A stretch of DNA of 54,097 nt, taken from positions 1 through 54,097 of the forward strand of contig JAFSGG010000032.1 of NCBI GenBank assembly GCA_017434775.1. The letters run 5' to 3'. Source of the DNA: Clostridia bacterium (GTDB lineage Bacteria > Bacillota > Clostridia > Christensenellales > Aristaeellaceae). A program made the translations under genes and the position numbers. A model generated the notes under the pieces. That model did no database searches. It saw only the letters and a program-made list of their open reading frames with translations, and was not told the DNA's origin. This document shows, one piece after another, positions 32,505 to 40,057 of this stretch (its first letter is position 1; each line of letters begins with the position of its first letter).

Positions 32505-33134
32505 ATGAAAACCAACAAAGTAAACGAAGTGCTTCAGTTCCCCGACGGTCAGGCGTTTGAAGAAAAACTGACAGTGATTCTGGCGGATGAGAATGCAGGT
32601 GTAAATGCGGTGATTGCCCTGCTGGACGTGGATCATTTTATGCATGTCAACGATGATTTCGGCCATGATGCAGGGGATCGGGTGCTGATTGAACTGGGGC
32701 AGTACCTGCAAAAGGGCGTTGAGGGCCAGGGCGAAATCTACCGTATTCAGGGTGACGAATTTGGCATTCTGTTCAATGCCGATCTGGAAAAGGAAGATGC
32801 ATTCCTGCTGATGGAACAGCTGCGCCGGGGCTTGGATATCAAACTGCCCGATGGCGAACAGGTTACCATTTCCGTGGGCATTGCCGCTGCCTTCGAAGAT
32901 GCATCCCGCTATCAGGAACTGGTGCGCAAGGCAGAAAGTGCCATGTTCCGGGTAAAATATGCCGGTCGGAATAAGGTGGCCCTGTGCCGGGAAGAAAAAA
33001 TGATCCCCAAAACCAGCCATTACACGTCCGATCAGCTCAAGCGGCTCACCAAACTGTCCAAACGGGAAGGCATCGGCGAAGCAATTTTGCTGCGGGAAGC
33101 GCTGGATATGCTGCTGAAGCGGTATGACGTATAA
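32505..33134 (+). CDS. GGDEF-domain protein with C-terminal ribbon-helix-helix DNA-binding segment
   Basis: This 209-residue protein has a GGDEF domain at ~20-160: DVDHFMHVNDDFGHDAGDRVL (residues 41-61) is the conserved substrate/metal region, followed by QGDEF (82-86; first Gly of GGDEF is Gln), ISVGIAAA and GRNKV. There is no RxxD inhibitory site at the usual place. Residues ~169-207 (KTSHYTSDQLKRLTKLSKREGIGEAILLREALDMLLKRY) match the ribbon-helix-helix pattern of CopG/ParD regulators: a short strand, helix, glycine turn and LLREAL helix. The fusion suggests a one-component transcription factor with a nucleotide-sensing domain. Cyclase activity is not assured. The start follows CGGAGG. Confidence 0.88.
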   Translation: MKTNKVNEVLQFPDGQAFEEKLTVILADENAGVNAVIALLDVDHFMHVNDDFGHDAGDRVLIELGQYLQKGVEGQGEIYRIQGDEFGILFNADLEKEDAFLLMEQLRRGLDIKLPDGEQVTISVGIAAAFEDASRYQELVRKAESAMFRVKYAGRNKVALCREEKMIPKTSHYTSDQLKRLTKLSKREGIGEAILLREALDMLLKRYDV

Positions 33135-33137
33135 GCA

Positions 33138-33166
33138 TTGACAAGGGCGGAAGGGTATGGTATAAT
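33138..33166 (+). promoter_or_regulatory. promoter of the structured leader and CNNM/CBS gene
   Basis: TTGACA (33138-33143), a 17-bp spacer and TATAAT (33161-33166), only a few bases after the stop codon of the GGDEF gene. Confidence 0.88.
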
Positions 33167-33172
33167 ACCTCC

Positions 33173-33312
33173 CGGAGTATTTCTCCAAAAGGAGTGTGGT
33201 TACCCCGTGGAGGGTGATTATGGCAGTAGTAATGCCATAGAGCCGGAACCCGAGCCCGGTAGTAAGATGAAAACACAGGCGCACCTTGGGCAAAGCCTTG
33301 GGTGTGCTTTTT
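33173..33312 (+). ncRNA. structured 5' leader with terminator (candidate riboswitch or attenuator)
   Basis: From the expected transcription start at about 33173, roughly 140 nt precede the CNNM/CBS gene. Visible helices are CTCC/GGAG (33183-33194), TATGGCA/TGCCATA (33219-33239, loop GTAGTAA), a CCGG/CCGG pair around 33243-33259 and outer pairing possibilities between CCTCC and GGAGG (33168-33214). The leader ends with a long stem (arms 33279-33291 and 33295-33307) followed by T33308-33312, an intrinsic terminator before the ribosome binding site. This is the layout of a transcriptional attenuator. I could not match it to a known riboswitch family. CNNM/CBS proteins are linked to metal export, so a metal ligand is possible. 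Confidence 0.55.
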
Positions 33313-33340
33313 GTGTGTAAAAAAGGAGTATTTTAGGAAA

Positions 33341-34585
33341 ATGGAAATGCAAATCCTGGTGATGGTTGTGCTTGTGATGCTGTCGGCCTTCTTTTCGGCC
33401 ACGGAAACGGCCTATTCTTCCCTGAACCGCACAAGGCTGAAGAGCCTGGCGGATAATGGAAATAAAAAGGCTGCCCGTGCACTGAAGCTGGCGGATAATT
33501 ATGATGATCTGCTTTCTACCATTCTGATCGGCAATAATATTGTGAACATTGGCCTGGCTTCCATCGCCACGGTGTTTTTTGTGAACTTGCTTGGCGGCGG
33601 CGCCGGTCCCAGCGTTTCCACCATTGTGACCACGGTGGTGGTATTGATCTTCGGTGAAATTTCCCCCAAATCCATGGCCAAGGAGAGCCCGGAAAGCTTT
33701 GCCATGGCGGTGGCCGGTATTGTGACGGCATTGACAAAAGTCTTTAAGCCCATCAACTGGCTGTTCAGCAAATGGAAGCTGCTGTTGTCCAAGCTGTTCA
33801 AGGTGAAGGACGACCGCCGACTGACCCAGGACGAACTGATCACCATGGTGGAAGAAGTGGAACAGGAAGGCGGCATGGATGCGGACGACAGCGATCTGGT
33901 GCGCTCCGCCATCGAATTCCATGATCAGGAAGTGGCCGATATCCTGACCCCCCGTGTGCGGGTGGAAGGTGTGCCGCAGGATGCCAGCTTTGCAGAAGTA
34001 TCCGAGATTTTCGAAGAAAGCGGCTATTCCCGCTTGCCGGTGTACGAAGAAACCATCGACCGCATTGTGGGTGTGATTCATCAGAAGGATTTCTACCGCA
34101 AAACCAAGGATGCCCAGCTGAACATGAATGAAATCATGAAGAGCCCGGTGTTCGTTACCGAAAATACCAAGATCAGCGACCTGATGCGCATGCTGCAGCG
34201 CACCAAATCCCAGCTGGCGGTGGTGGTGGATGAATACGGCGGCACCGTGGGTATTGTGACTATGGAAGATATTCTGGAAGAACTGGTAGGCGAAATCTGG
34301 GACGAGCACGACGAAATTGAAGTGGAATTCCAGGAACAGAAGGACGGCAGCTGGCACATTGTGGGCAGCGCGCCGCTGGAAGAAATGGAAGAACGCTTTG
34401 GCCTGGGCTCCAATGCTGATGCCAGCACGGTGGGCGGCTGGGTGATGGAACTGGCCGAACGCATTCCCGACGAAGGGGAAGTGTTCCATTGTGGCAGCTG
34501 GGACGTGCAGGTGCTCAAGGCCGATGACCGGCACGTGCAGGAAATTCTGCTCAAACCCCATGTGATGGAAGAAACGGAAAAATAA
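33341..34585 (+). CDS. CNNM/DUF21 membrane protein with CBS pair and CorC/HlyC domain
   Basis: This 414-residue protein has an N-terminal DUF21/CNNM membrane domain (helix [27 protein letters not shown], then [18 protein letters not shown] and [20 protein letters not shown]), a CBS pair around residues ~200-320 ([58 protein letters not shown]) and a C-terminal CorC_HlyC domain. Homologues such as B. subtilis MpfA export magnesium; others are labelled hemolysin C by old annotation. The GEISPKS motif is conserved in the family. It is expressed behind the structured leader. The start at 33341 has AAAGGAG 13 bp upstream; ATG 33347 is also possible. Confidence 0.92.
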   Translation: MEMQILVMVVLVMLSAFFSATETAYSSLNRTRLKSLADNGNKKAARALKLADNYDDLLSTILIGNNIVNIGLASIATVFFVNLLGGGAGPSVSTIVTTVVVLIFGEISPKSMAKESPESFAMAVAGIVTALTKVFKPINWLFSKWKLLLSKLFKVKDDRRLTQDELITMVEEVEQEGGMDADDSDLVRSAIEFHDQEVADILTPRVRVEGVPQDASFAEVSEIFEESGYSRLPVYEETIDRIVGVIHQKDFYRKTKDAQLNMNEIMKSPVFVTENTKISDLMRMLQRTKSQLAVVVDEYGGTVGIVTMEDILEELVGEIWDEHDEIEVEFQEQKDGSWHIVGSAPLEEMEERFGLGSNADASTVGGWVMELAERIPDEGEVFHCGSWDVQVLKADDRHVQEILLKPHVMEETEK

Positions 34586-34589
34586 AACC

Positions 34590-34620
34590 AAAGCCCGAAG
34601 CAAAACATGCTTCGGGCTTT
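34590..34620 (+). terminator. bidirectional intrinsic terminator
   Basis: Arms AAAGCCCGAAGC (34590-34601) and GCTTCGGGCTTT (34609-34620) lie between the convergent CNNM/CBS and ACT-MBL genes. Confidence 0.9.
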
Positions 34621-34632
34621 TATGTGCCGTTT

Positions 34633-36075
34633 TTACGGCTGCACCTCCACGGTGTATTCTTTACAGCTGCCGTGGGCGCCGAAAATGCGCCAGGGCCCCG
34701 GCCCCAGCCGCTGCAGCATCATTTGCCTTTCCTGGGCGCACAGGGCGGGGTCTGTATCCACAGAGGTCATCAGGATGGGCGCGTAGTGGTTATAGCGCGC
34801 CTGTTCGGCGGTGAAGCCCTTCAGATTCAGGTATACGTCGCCGGAGAAAACGATATGGTGGGCATAATCAATCAGGATGATTTCCCCGGGCAGATGGCCG
34901 CCCTTGCCCTCGTATACTTCAAAATGCAGATCTCCGAATGTGAAAAAGCCGGTGAGCATCAAAGGCGCATCATTATCCGCGCGGCCGGGATGCAGAACCT
35001 GAATTTTTTCGGGGGTTGGGGGCATGTAGCCGGTGAGTATTTTGCAGATATTGATGTAGGGCCTGTGCAGTGTGTTCTGTTCCCGGAAGCCGTTCTGATG
35101 ATGATATTCTGCATGCAGGCAGTCAGCGCTGCGCTGGCTGGCTATGATGGTATCAAACAGGGGCAGCAGGCCGCAGTGATCCACATCGGCATGGGTTATC
35201 AATACGGTCTTGTGCAGGGCGTCGTAATCCGGCAGCAGCTTGCGGAATAAGGCTTCCATCTCCTGACGATAGCAGGCGTAGCCGCAGTCGATGAACAGGG
35301 TCTGGTCTTTGTGGCGCAAAATGGCGGTGTTGCTGCCGCAGGGCGGCTCAATCAGTGTGAGATGGGTTTCTTCTGTCAGCGCGTGGGAGGAAATGCGGGG
35401 GTTAAATTGTTCTCCTTTGCAGGCGGCCAGCAGTTCGGCAAAGCGGGCAATGCTGTCAAATGTCCGGTAGGGGGACTGGCCCTGTTCATCCAATGTCTGC
35501 ATGGCAAGGTTGGTGTTCACAAGCAGGGCGTTTTCCATTTCGGCCGAAAGATGCGCCCGGGCGGAAAGCTCGGAAACAAAGCTGTTGTAAAAAATGCTGT
35601 TGTCATAGGTGTTTTTTGCGGCACTGTATTGAATCACCTTTACCGGACACAGCTTTTTGGCTTCTTCCAGAAAGTGCTGAATCTTTTCCACATCATCCAC
35701 ATGAAGCCCCATTTTGAAGGGCTGAATATCACTGCCGTTTTCCTGGGAACTGATATAGGAAATATTGAAGTCAAACTGCTGGATCAATGCCAGCACATCG
35801 GTTACGCTGCCGGGCACATCCGGCAGACTGAATTCCAGCAGCACAATGCTGCTTTCCGTCCTCTGGGATGGCAGGTAGCCGATTTCGGAAAGCTTTTTAT
35901 CGGCCTTTTCCAGTTGATCGGCCGTGCCTGACGCATCCAGAAACAGGGTGTTGGAATCGATGGCCTTGTTATAACTGACCCGGGTGATATTGATATCTAG
36001 CTCGGCAAAGCAGCGACTGGCCTTTAAGAATGCGCCGATATCATCCGGCATGGTGGTGACATAGGTTTTTTTCAC
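34633..36075 (-). CDS. two ACT domains fused to a metallo-beta-lactamase-fold hydrolase
   Basis: This is a 480-residue protein. Residues ~1-70 and ~77-148 form two ACT-like domains; the second has the hallmark FSLPDVPGSVTDVLALIQQFDFNISYISS. ACT domains usually bind amino acids. Residues ~240-480 form an MBL fold: GSNTAILRHKDQTLFIDCG, the metal motif H295-A-D-V-D-H300 (usual HxHxDH, with Asp297 in place of the second His), GGHLPGEIILIDYAHHIVFSGDVY and a terminal FGAHG. This is an unusual allosteric-hydrolase architecture. The start codon is GTG 36075 behind AGAAGGGA. It has its own promoter and is monocistronic. The substrate is unknown. Confidence 0.88.
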   Translation of the reverse strand: MKKTYVTTMPDDIGAFLKASRCFAELDINITRVSYNKAIDSNTLFLDASGTADQLEKADKKLSEIGYLPSQRTESSIVLLEFSLPDVPGSVTDVLALIQQFDFNISYISSQENGSDIQPFKMGLHVDDVEKIQHFLEEAKKLCPVKVIQYSAAKNTYDNSIFYNSFVSELSARAHLSAEMENALLVNTNLAMQTLDEQGQSPYRTFDSIARFAELLAACKGEQFNPRISSHALTEETHLTLIEPPCGSNTAILRHKDQTLFIDCGYACYRQEMEALFRKLLPDYDALHKTVLITHADVDHCGLLPLFDTIIASQRSADCLHAEYHHQNGFREQNTLHRPYINICKILTGYMPPTPEKIQVLHPGRADNDAPLMLTGFFTFGDLHFEVYEGKGGHLPGEIILIDYAHHIVFSGDVYLNLKGFTAEQARYNHYAPILMTSVDTDPALCAQERQMMLQRLGPGPWRIFGAHGSCKEYTVEVQP

Positions 36076-36115
36076 AGAATCCCTTCTTTCTGTGTGATGA
36101 GAAATGAATAGGATT

Positions 36116-36144
36116 ATTATAGCACGTCAGAAAATGGCGAACAA
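36116..36144 (-). promoter_or_regulatory. promoter of the ACT-MBL gene
   Basis: On the minus strand TTGTTC (36139-36144), 17 bp, TATAAT (36116-36121). Confidence 0.7.
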
Positions 36145-36167
36145 GGAATACGGCAGGAGAATACACC

Positions 36168-36200
36168 AAAAAAGCAGTATCCCCGGCACAACCGGGGATA
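36168..36200 (-). terminator. intrinsic terminator of the DUF1292-uvrC-NYN-DUF2284 operon
   Basis: The stem TATCCCCGG/CCGGGGATA (36178-36186 and 36192-36200) is followed on the minus strand by CTGC and a run of six T (36168-36173). Confidence 0.8.
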
Positions 36201-36208
36201 TTCTTTCG

Positions 36209-36733
36209 TTATTCCACAAACACGGCGGCGTACCAGTTCTGTTCTTCGTTGGCAGGGTCTTTGAGGGTATGGATGGGCAGGCCGAACTGGCGCACGGTTT
36301 TGAACACGTCAATGCCCACGCTGTGGAAAGCAGGCCGGGCTTTGAGGGGATTGCGGCATTCACCGCCGGTGTGGCCGGCGCAGGTTTTGCACAGGCCGCA
36401 GTCGCTCATGGAAAAAGCGAAATAGTAACCGTCTCCGAAAGCCTTGCCTTCCAGATGGTAGGAGACCTTCTGGGTGATGTGCTTGTTATGTCCGCCGATG
36501 ATGATGCCCCAGCTGTATCGGCTGAGCATTTCCCGGTATTGTTCCATGGTGGGACTGCCGGGACGGGAAGGGCAGGTGAGACCCTTGCCCCAGTCGTTGC
36601 AGCCGAACATGCATTTGAGCAGGGTGCGGCTGTCAAAGCAGATTTGGGAAATATTAAAGGGCGTGGCGCTGGCAGCGCCCATTTCCAGGGCGATCTTTTT
36701 CAGTTCCTGGGCATAGGCAGGGATATCATGCAT
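36209..36733 (-). CDS. DUF2284 predicted metal-binding cysteine-rich protein
   Basis: This 174-residue protein has the cysteine pattern of DUF2284: C-x(7)-C-x(3)-C near residues 32-45 (CFDSRTLLKCMFGC), then GLTCPSRPGSP, and DCGLCKTC-AGHTGGEC further on. It is a predicted iron-sulfur or other metal-binding protein without known activity. Residues ~80-100 (KVSYHLEGKAFGDGYYFAFSMSDCGLC) are typical. The start at 36733 follows AAAGGAGGC. It is the last gene of the DUF1292-uvrC-NYN operon, 21 bp after the NYN stop, so a stress- or DNA-linked role is possible but unproven. Confidence 0.88.
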   Translation of the reverse strand: MHDIPAYAQELKKIALEMGAASATPFNISQICFDSRTLLKCMFGCNDWGKGLTCPSRPGSPTMEQYREMLSRYSWGIIIGGHNKHITQKVSYHLEGKAFGDGYYFAFSMSDCGLCKTCAGHTGGECRNPLKARPAFHSVGIDVFKTVRQFGLPIHTLKDPANEEQNWYAAVFVE

Positions 36734-36754
36734 GGGGCGGAAGCCTCCTTTGTA

Positions 36755-37747
36755 TCAGATCATTTTGATGAGCATATTCTTCTGTTCGTCAAATTCCAAT
36801 TGCAAAAGCTTTTCTTTTTCCATTTGCTTGAGTACATCGGAAAAGCGCTTGAAGCCGATGGCATGTTCGGAATAATCGGGGAAGGAAGACTGAATATCGG
36901 CTTTCAGGATGGAAGGGTTTACCCGCTCGAAACCGTCGTCCTTATACCGCTGCAGCTGTTCGCAGAAAGCATTGCGCCAGGTATCCGGGGTCAGGCTCTT
37001 TTTGGCGGCGGTTTCCGGTGCATCGGCGTTGAGGGACACCATCACATTGTAATTATCGTTCCGTACCCGGAGGGAGCCGAATTTATTGGCCAGCTTATTG
37101 AGCAGCTTACCGAAGGATGCGCAGCCGAAGGATTTTTCGTTGAAATCCGGGCGCAGGCGCAGCAGCACGCCTTTCAGTTCGCTGGCATACATTTCGTCTT
37201 CGTCCGTCTGTTCGGAAAGGATGCTTTCCAGCACTTTGTTGAGACCGGCATCATCCAAGGGTTCGTCCTTCAGTTGCTTTTTGCCCCGGCGTTTGTCCCG
37301 GTTGACGGCGGAAACGGATTCCAGAAACTGAAATTCGTTGCAGGCATTGATGAAGATGGAAGAAGCCACTTCGCTGCGGCTCATGCCAAGGACGAACTTG
37401 CCCATGCTTTTCAGCCGGCCTACCAGGGGCGTATAATCGCTGTCGCCGGACACGATGCAGAAAGAATCGATGAGGGGGTTGGTGTAGGCTACTTCCAGGG
37501 CGTCCAGCACCAACAGGATATCGGCATTATTCTTCTGGGCCACGCCGTGGCGCAGGGAAGGAACCACGGTAAAGGTATTGGAAAGCAGAAGCTCCTTCAG
37601 TTCGGAAAAGCGGTCGGTATAGCCGTAGACTTTGCCAAGCAATATATCGCCGCGGATTTTCACTTTGTCCAGAATATTGTTCAGCGTGGGCGCCTTGGCC
37701 CCGCAGTTTTCAAGATCCACAAAAATAGCAAAACGGGATGTACTCAA
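36755..37747 (-). CDS. NYN-domain nuclease-like protein with OST-HTH/LOTUS repeats
   Basis: This 330-residue protein has an N-terminal NYN (PIN-like) domain with acidic residues in FAIFVDLENCGA (D11, N14), NNADILLVLDALE and SGDSDYTPLV, a set typical of metal-dependent RNases. Two C-terminal winged-helix OST-HTH/LOTUS-like segments (ELKGVLLRLRPDFNEKSFGCASFGKLLNKL; KADIQSSFPDYSEHAIGFKRFSDVLKQM) likely bind RNA. The start is uncertain: TTG 37759 directly abuts AGGAG with no spacing, whereas TTG 37747 lies 12 bp beyond it, so I prefer 37747. Starting at 37759 would overlap uvrC by 8 bp. It is in the uvrC operon. Confidence 0.85.
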   Translation of the reverse strand: MSTSRFAIFVDLENCGAKAPTLNNILDKVKIRGDILLGKVYGYTDRFSELKELLLSNTFTVVPSLRHGVAQKNNADILLVLDALEVAYTNPLIDSFCIVSGDSDYTPLVGRLKSMGKFVLGMSRSEVASSIFINACNEFQFLESVSAVNRDKRRGKKQLKDEPLDDAGLNKVLESILSEQTDEDEMYASELKGVLLRLRPDFNEKSFGCASFGKLLNKLANKFGSLRVRNDNYNVMVSLNADAPETAAKKSLTPDTWRNAFCEQLQRYKDDGFERVNPSILKADIQSSFPDYSEHAIGFKRFSDVLKQMEKEKLLQLEFDEQKNMLIKMI

Positions 37748-37751
37748 AGGT

Positions 37752-39596
37752 TTATTCAACTCCTGATGATTGTTTTTCGTCCGGGTGGGCCCATTGATAG
37801 ACGGCTTCAGCCGCTGCTTTATTTATTTTCGGGCAGGCAAGCAAAGCGTCCATCCCGGCTTCCCGGATGTCTTTGACAGATTTAAAATATTGCAATAAGG
37901 CACGCCGCCTGGCAGCACCGATGCCGGGAATATCCTCCAGAACACTGCGGACGGCATTTTTTTCTCTTAATCCTCTGTGATGGGTGATGGCGAAGCGGTG
38001 GGCTTCGTCGCGGATGCGCTGGATCAGGTGCAACGCCGGGGTGTGGTGATCCAGCAGGATGGGTTTGTCTTTTCCGGGCAGATAAATGGCTTCCAGCCTT
38101 TCTGCCAGGCCGAACATGGGCACATTGGCCCCGGCTGCCAGCATGGCTTCCCGGGCAAAGGCCAATTGCTCCGGGCCGCCGTCGATGAGCACCAGATCCG
38201 GCAGCGGCCATTTTTCGCCGCTTTCCGGGCTGATGCTGCGCTTGAAACGCCGGCCCAGCACTTCGTTCATGGAAGCGAAATCGTTAGCGCCTTCCACGGT
38301 TTTGATGCGGTAATGCCGGTACTCTTTCGAGGCGGGCACACCATCAATAAACACCACCATGGAAGCCACGGAAAGGGTTCCCTGGGTGTTGCTGATATCA
38401 AAGCCCTCAATGCGCCGGGGCACGGTATCCATGCCGATGGCTTTGGCCAGGCTTTCGCAGGCGCCGATGGTGCGCTCGTGCTGCACCTGCTGTTTGGCAT
38501 TGCGCTTTTGCAGGGCATCCCGGGCATTCTTTTCGGAAAGCAGCACCAGCGCCCGTTTATCTCCCCGTTTGGGGATCGTGAGGGTACAGGCACCGTCCCG
38601 CTTTTGCCGCAGCCATGCTTCCAGATCTTCTGCAATTTCTTCCGGCAGATCGGGGCAGAGAACCTCCCTTGCCGGCTTTCGTTCATCATAGAACTGCAGA
38701 ATAAAATCGAACAGCACTTCGCCCTTGTTTTCCCTTCCTTCTCCGGGCAGGGCAAAGCTGTCGCCCCCCACCATACGGCCCCGGCGCACATACATCACCT
38801 GAGCCATGCAATCCATATCGTCGCCCCACAGGGCAAACACATCCTGCTCTGCGCCGGATACCTGAATGGCCTGCTGGCGCTGCATGAGGCCTTCGATATC
38901 GTTCAGTTGATCCCGGATCCGGGCGGCTTTTTCAAATTCCAGCTTCATGGCGGCAGATTGCATATCTTTTCGCAGATCCGCCGTGATTTCCTGGTATTTG
39001 CCGCCCAGAAACTGCACCACCCGGTTCACCACCTGCCGGTATTCGCCTTCCGTGCATTTCTGGCAGCAGGGACCCAGACAGCGGCCGATTTCGTAATTGA
39101 TGCAGGGCCGCTGCAGTTTCTTTTCCGGCAGGTTATGTTTGCAGGTGCGCAAGGGGAACAATTTGCGCAGGGTGTCCAGCACGTCCCGCACCGCCGTGGC
39201 CCCGATGTAGGGACCGAAATATTTGGCACCGTCGTTTTCCTGGCGGCGGGCCAAAGTGACCTTTGGGTACATGTCCTTCAGGTCCAGGCGGATATAGGGG
39301 TAGTGCTTGTCATCCTTCAGCAGGATATTATAATAGGGCTTATGGAGCTTGATGAGATTGCACTCCAAGATCAACGCTTCCAGATTGGTGCGGCACAGGA
39401 TGATATCGAAATCGTCGATATGCGAAACCATGGCCGCCACCTTGGGGGTGTGGTCGCGGCCATGGAAATAACTGCGCACTCGGTTTTTCAGGTTGACAGC
39501 CTTGCCCACATAGATGATTTTCCCCTTTTCCTTCATCTGGTAGCAGCCGGGGGAATCAGGCAGCAGGCGCAGCTTTTGTGCAATCGTTTCGTTCAT
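37752..39596 (-). CDS. uvrC: excinuclease ABC subunit C
   Basis: This 614-residue nucleotide-excision repair nuclease makes the 3' and 5' incisions with UvrAB. The GIY-YIG N-terminus (DSPGCYQMKEKGKIIYVGKAVNLKNRVRSYF), the UVR helix motif (MKLEFEKAARIRDQLNDIE), the RNase H-like C-nuclease (GFDISNTQGTLSVASMVVFIDG and DLVLIDGGPEQL) and the C-terminal tandem helix-hairpin-helix (LEDIPGIGAARRRALL) are all present. The length is typical. It starts 6 bp after DUF1292, with only a weak ribosome binding site, suggesting coupling. The operon continues with NYN and DUF2284 genes. Confidence 0.97.
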   Translation of the reverse strand: MNETIAQKLRLLPDSPGCYQMKEKGKIIYVGKAVNLKNRVRSYFHGRDHTPKVAAMVSHIDDFDIILCRTNLEALILECNLIKLHKPYYNILLKDDKHYPYIRLDLKDMYPKVTLARRQENDGAKYFGPYIGATAVRDVLDTLRKLFPLRTCKHNLPEKKLQRPCINYEIGRCLGPCCQKCTEGEYRQVVNRVVQFLGGKYQEITADLRKDMQSAAMKLEFEKAARIRDQLNDIEGLMQRQQAIQVSGAEQDVFALWGDDMDCMAQVMYVRRGRMVGGDSFALPGEGRENKGEVLFDFILQFYDERKPAREVLCPDLPEEIAEDLEAWLRQKRDGACTLTIPKRGDKRALVLLSEKNARDALQKRNAKQQVQHERTIGACESLAKAIGMDTVPRRIEGFDISNTQGTLSVASMVVFIDGVPASKEYRHYRIKTVEGANDFASMNEVLGRRFKRSISPESGEKWPLPDLVLIDGGPEQLAFAREAMLAAGANVPMFGLAERLEAIYLPGKDKPILLDHHTPALHLIQRIRDEAHRFAITHHRGLREKNAVRSVLEDIPGIGAARRRALLQYFKSVKDIREAGMDALLACPKINKAAAEAVYQWAHPDEKQSSGVE

Positions 39597-39602
39597 AGAA
39601 GA

Positions 39603-39887
39603 TTATTCGTCGCCGAAGGTGGATTCCACCACATGGATCAATTGATCCATCAGTTCGTCTTCCACGGGCACAAATTCTTCCATTTCTTCGCCGTCCTCAT
39701 CTTCCAGGGGAACGACCTTCATCACATAATGGGAAACTTCGTCCTTAGGCTTATTCTGGCCGCAGTCATCGCTGAGCAGCACATATTCATCGCCGTTGTA
39801 GAAGAAATAGCGGTCCACGCACAGGCGCAGCAGTTCGCCGTCTTCACTTTCCAGTTCGATGATATCCAGTTCTTCGTTATTACACAT
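39603..39887 (-). CDS. DUF1292 family protein
   Basis: This 94-residue acidic protein matches DUF1292 (YrzB-like), common in Firmicutes: an N-terminal beta-rich half (IIELESEDGELLRLCVDRYFFYNGDEYVLLSDD), then YVMKVVPLEDEDGEEMEEFVPVEDELMDQLIHVVEST. Its function is unknown. The start follows AAGGAGAGATTGCC. It precedes uvrC by 6 bp and heads the operon. Its promoter (TTGTTT-17-TATAAT, minus strand, 39927-39955) is near consensus and diverges from the murC promoter. Confidence 0.92.
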   Translation of the reverse strand: MCNNEELDIIELESEDGELLRLCVDRYFFYNGDEYVLLSDDCGQNKPKDEVSHYVMKVVPLEDEDGEEMEEFVPVEDELMDQLIHVVESTFGDE

Positions 39888-39926
39888 GGCAATCTCTCCT
39901 TAATTTTTGATTGTTTGCCCACAGAA

Positions 39927-39955
39927 ATTATACCCTAATTTTCACAAAAAAACAA
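39927..39955 (-). promoter_or_regulatory. promoter of the DUF1292-uvrC operon
   Basis: On the minus strand TTGTTT (39950-39955), 17 bp, TATAAT (39927-39932). Confidence 0.75.
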
Positions 39956-39998
39956 GCGGCAGAAAAAAGGCCGAAAAGCGCAGAAGAACGAAAAAAGA

Positions 39999-40027
39999 TT
40001 GATATTTTGGCTTATGCATCGTATAAT
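39999..40027 (+). promoter_or_regulatory. promoter of murC
   Basis: TTGATA (39999-40004), 17 bp, TATAAT (40022-40027), 30 bp before the murC start. Confidence 0.85.
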
Positions 40028-40057
40028 AGAAAAAGAGTTTTGTTTGGAGGTGCCAAG

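Noticed and set aside
33280-33300. GCAAAGCC in the leader, similar to the conserved GACGCAAAGCC of c-di-GMP-I riboswitches
   Set aside because: The segment forms the loop and closing pairs of the terminator stem and the other conserved parts of that aptamer were not found.
39911-40057. 49-codon N-terminal extension of MurC
   Set aside because: It would include the promoter region (39999-40027); MurC starts with the Rossmann loop soon after 40058.
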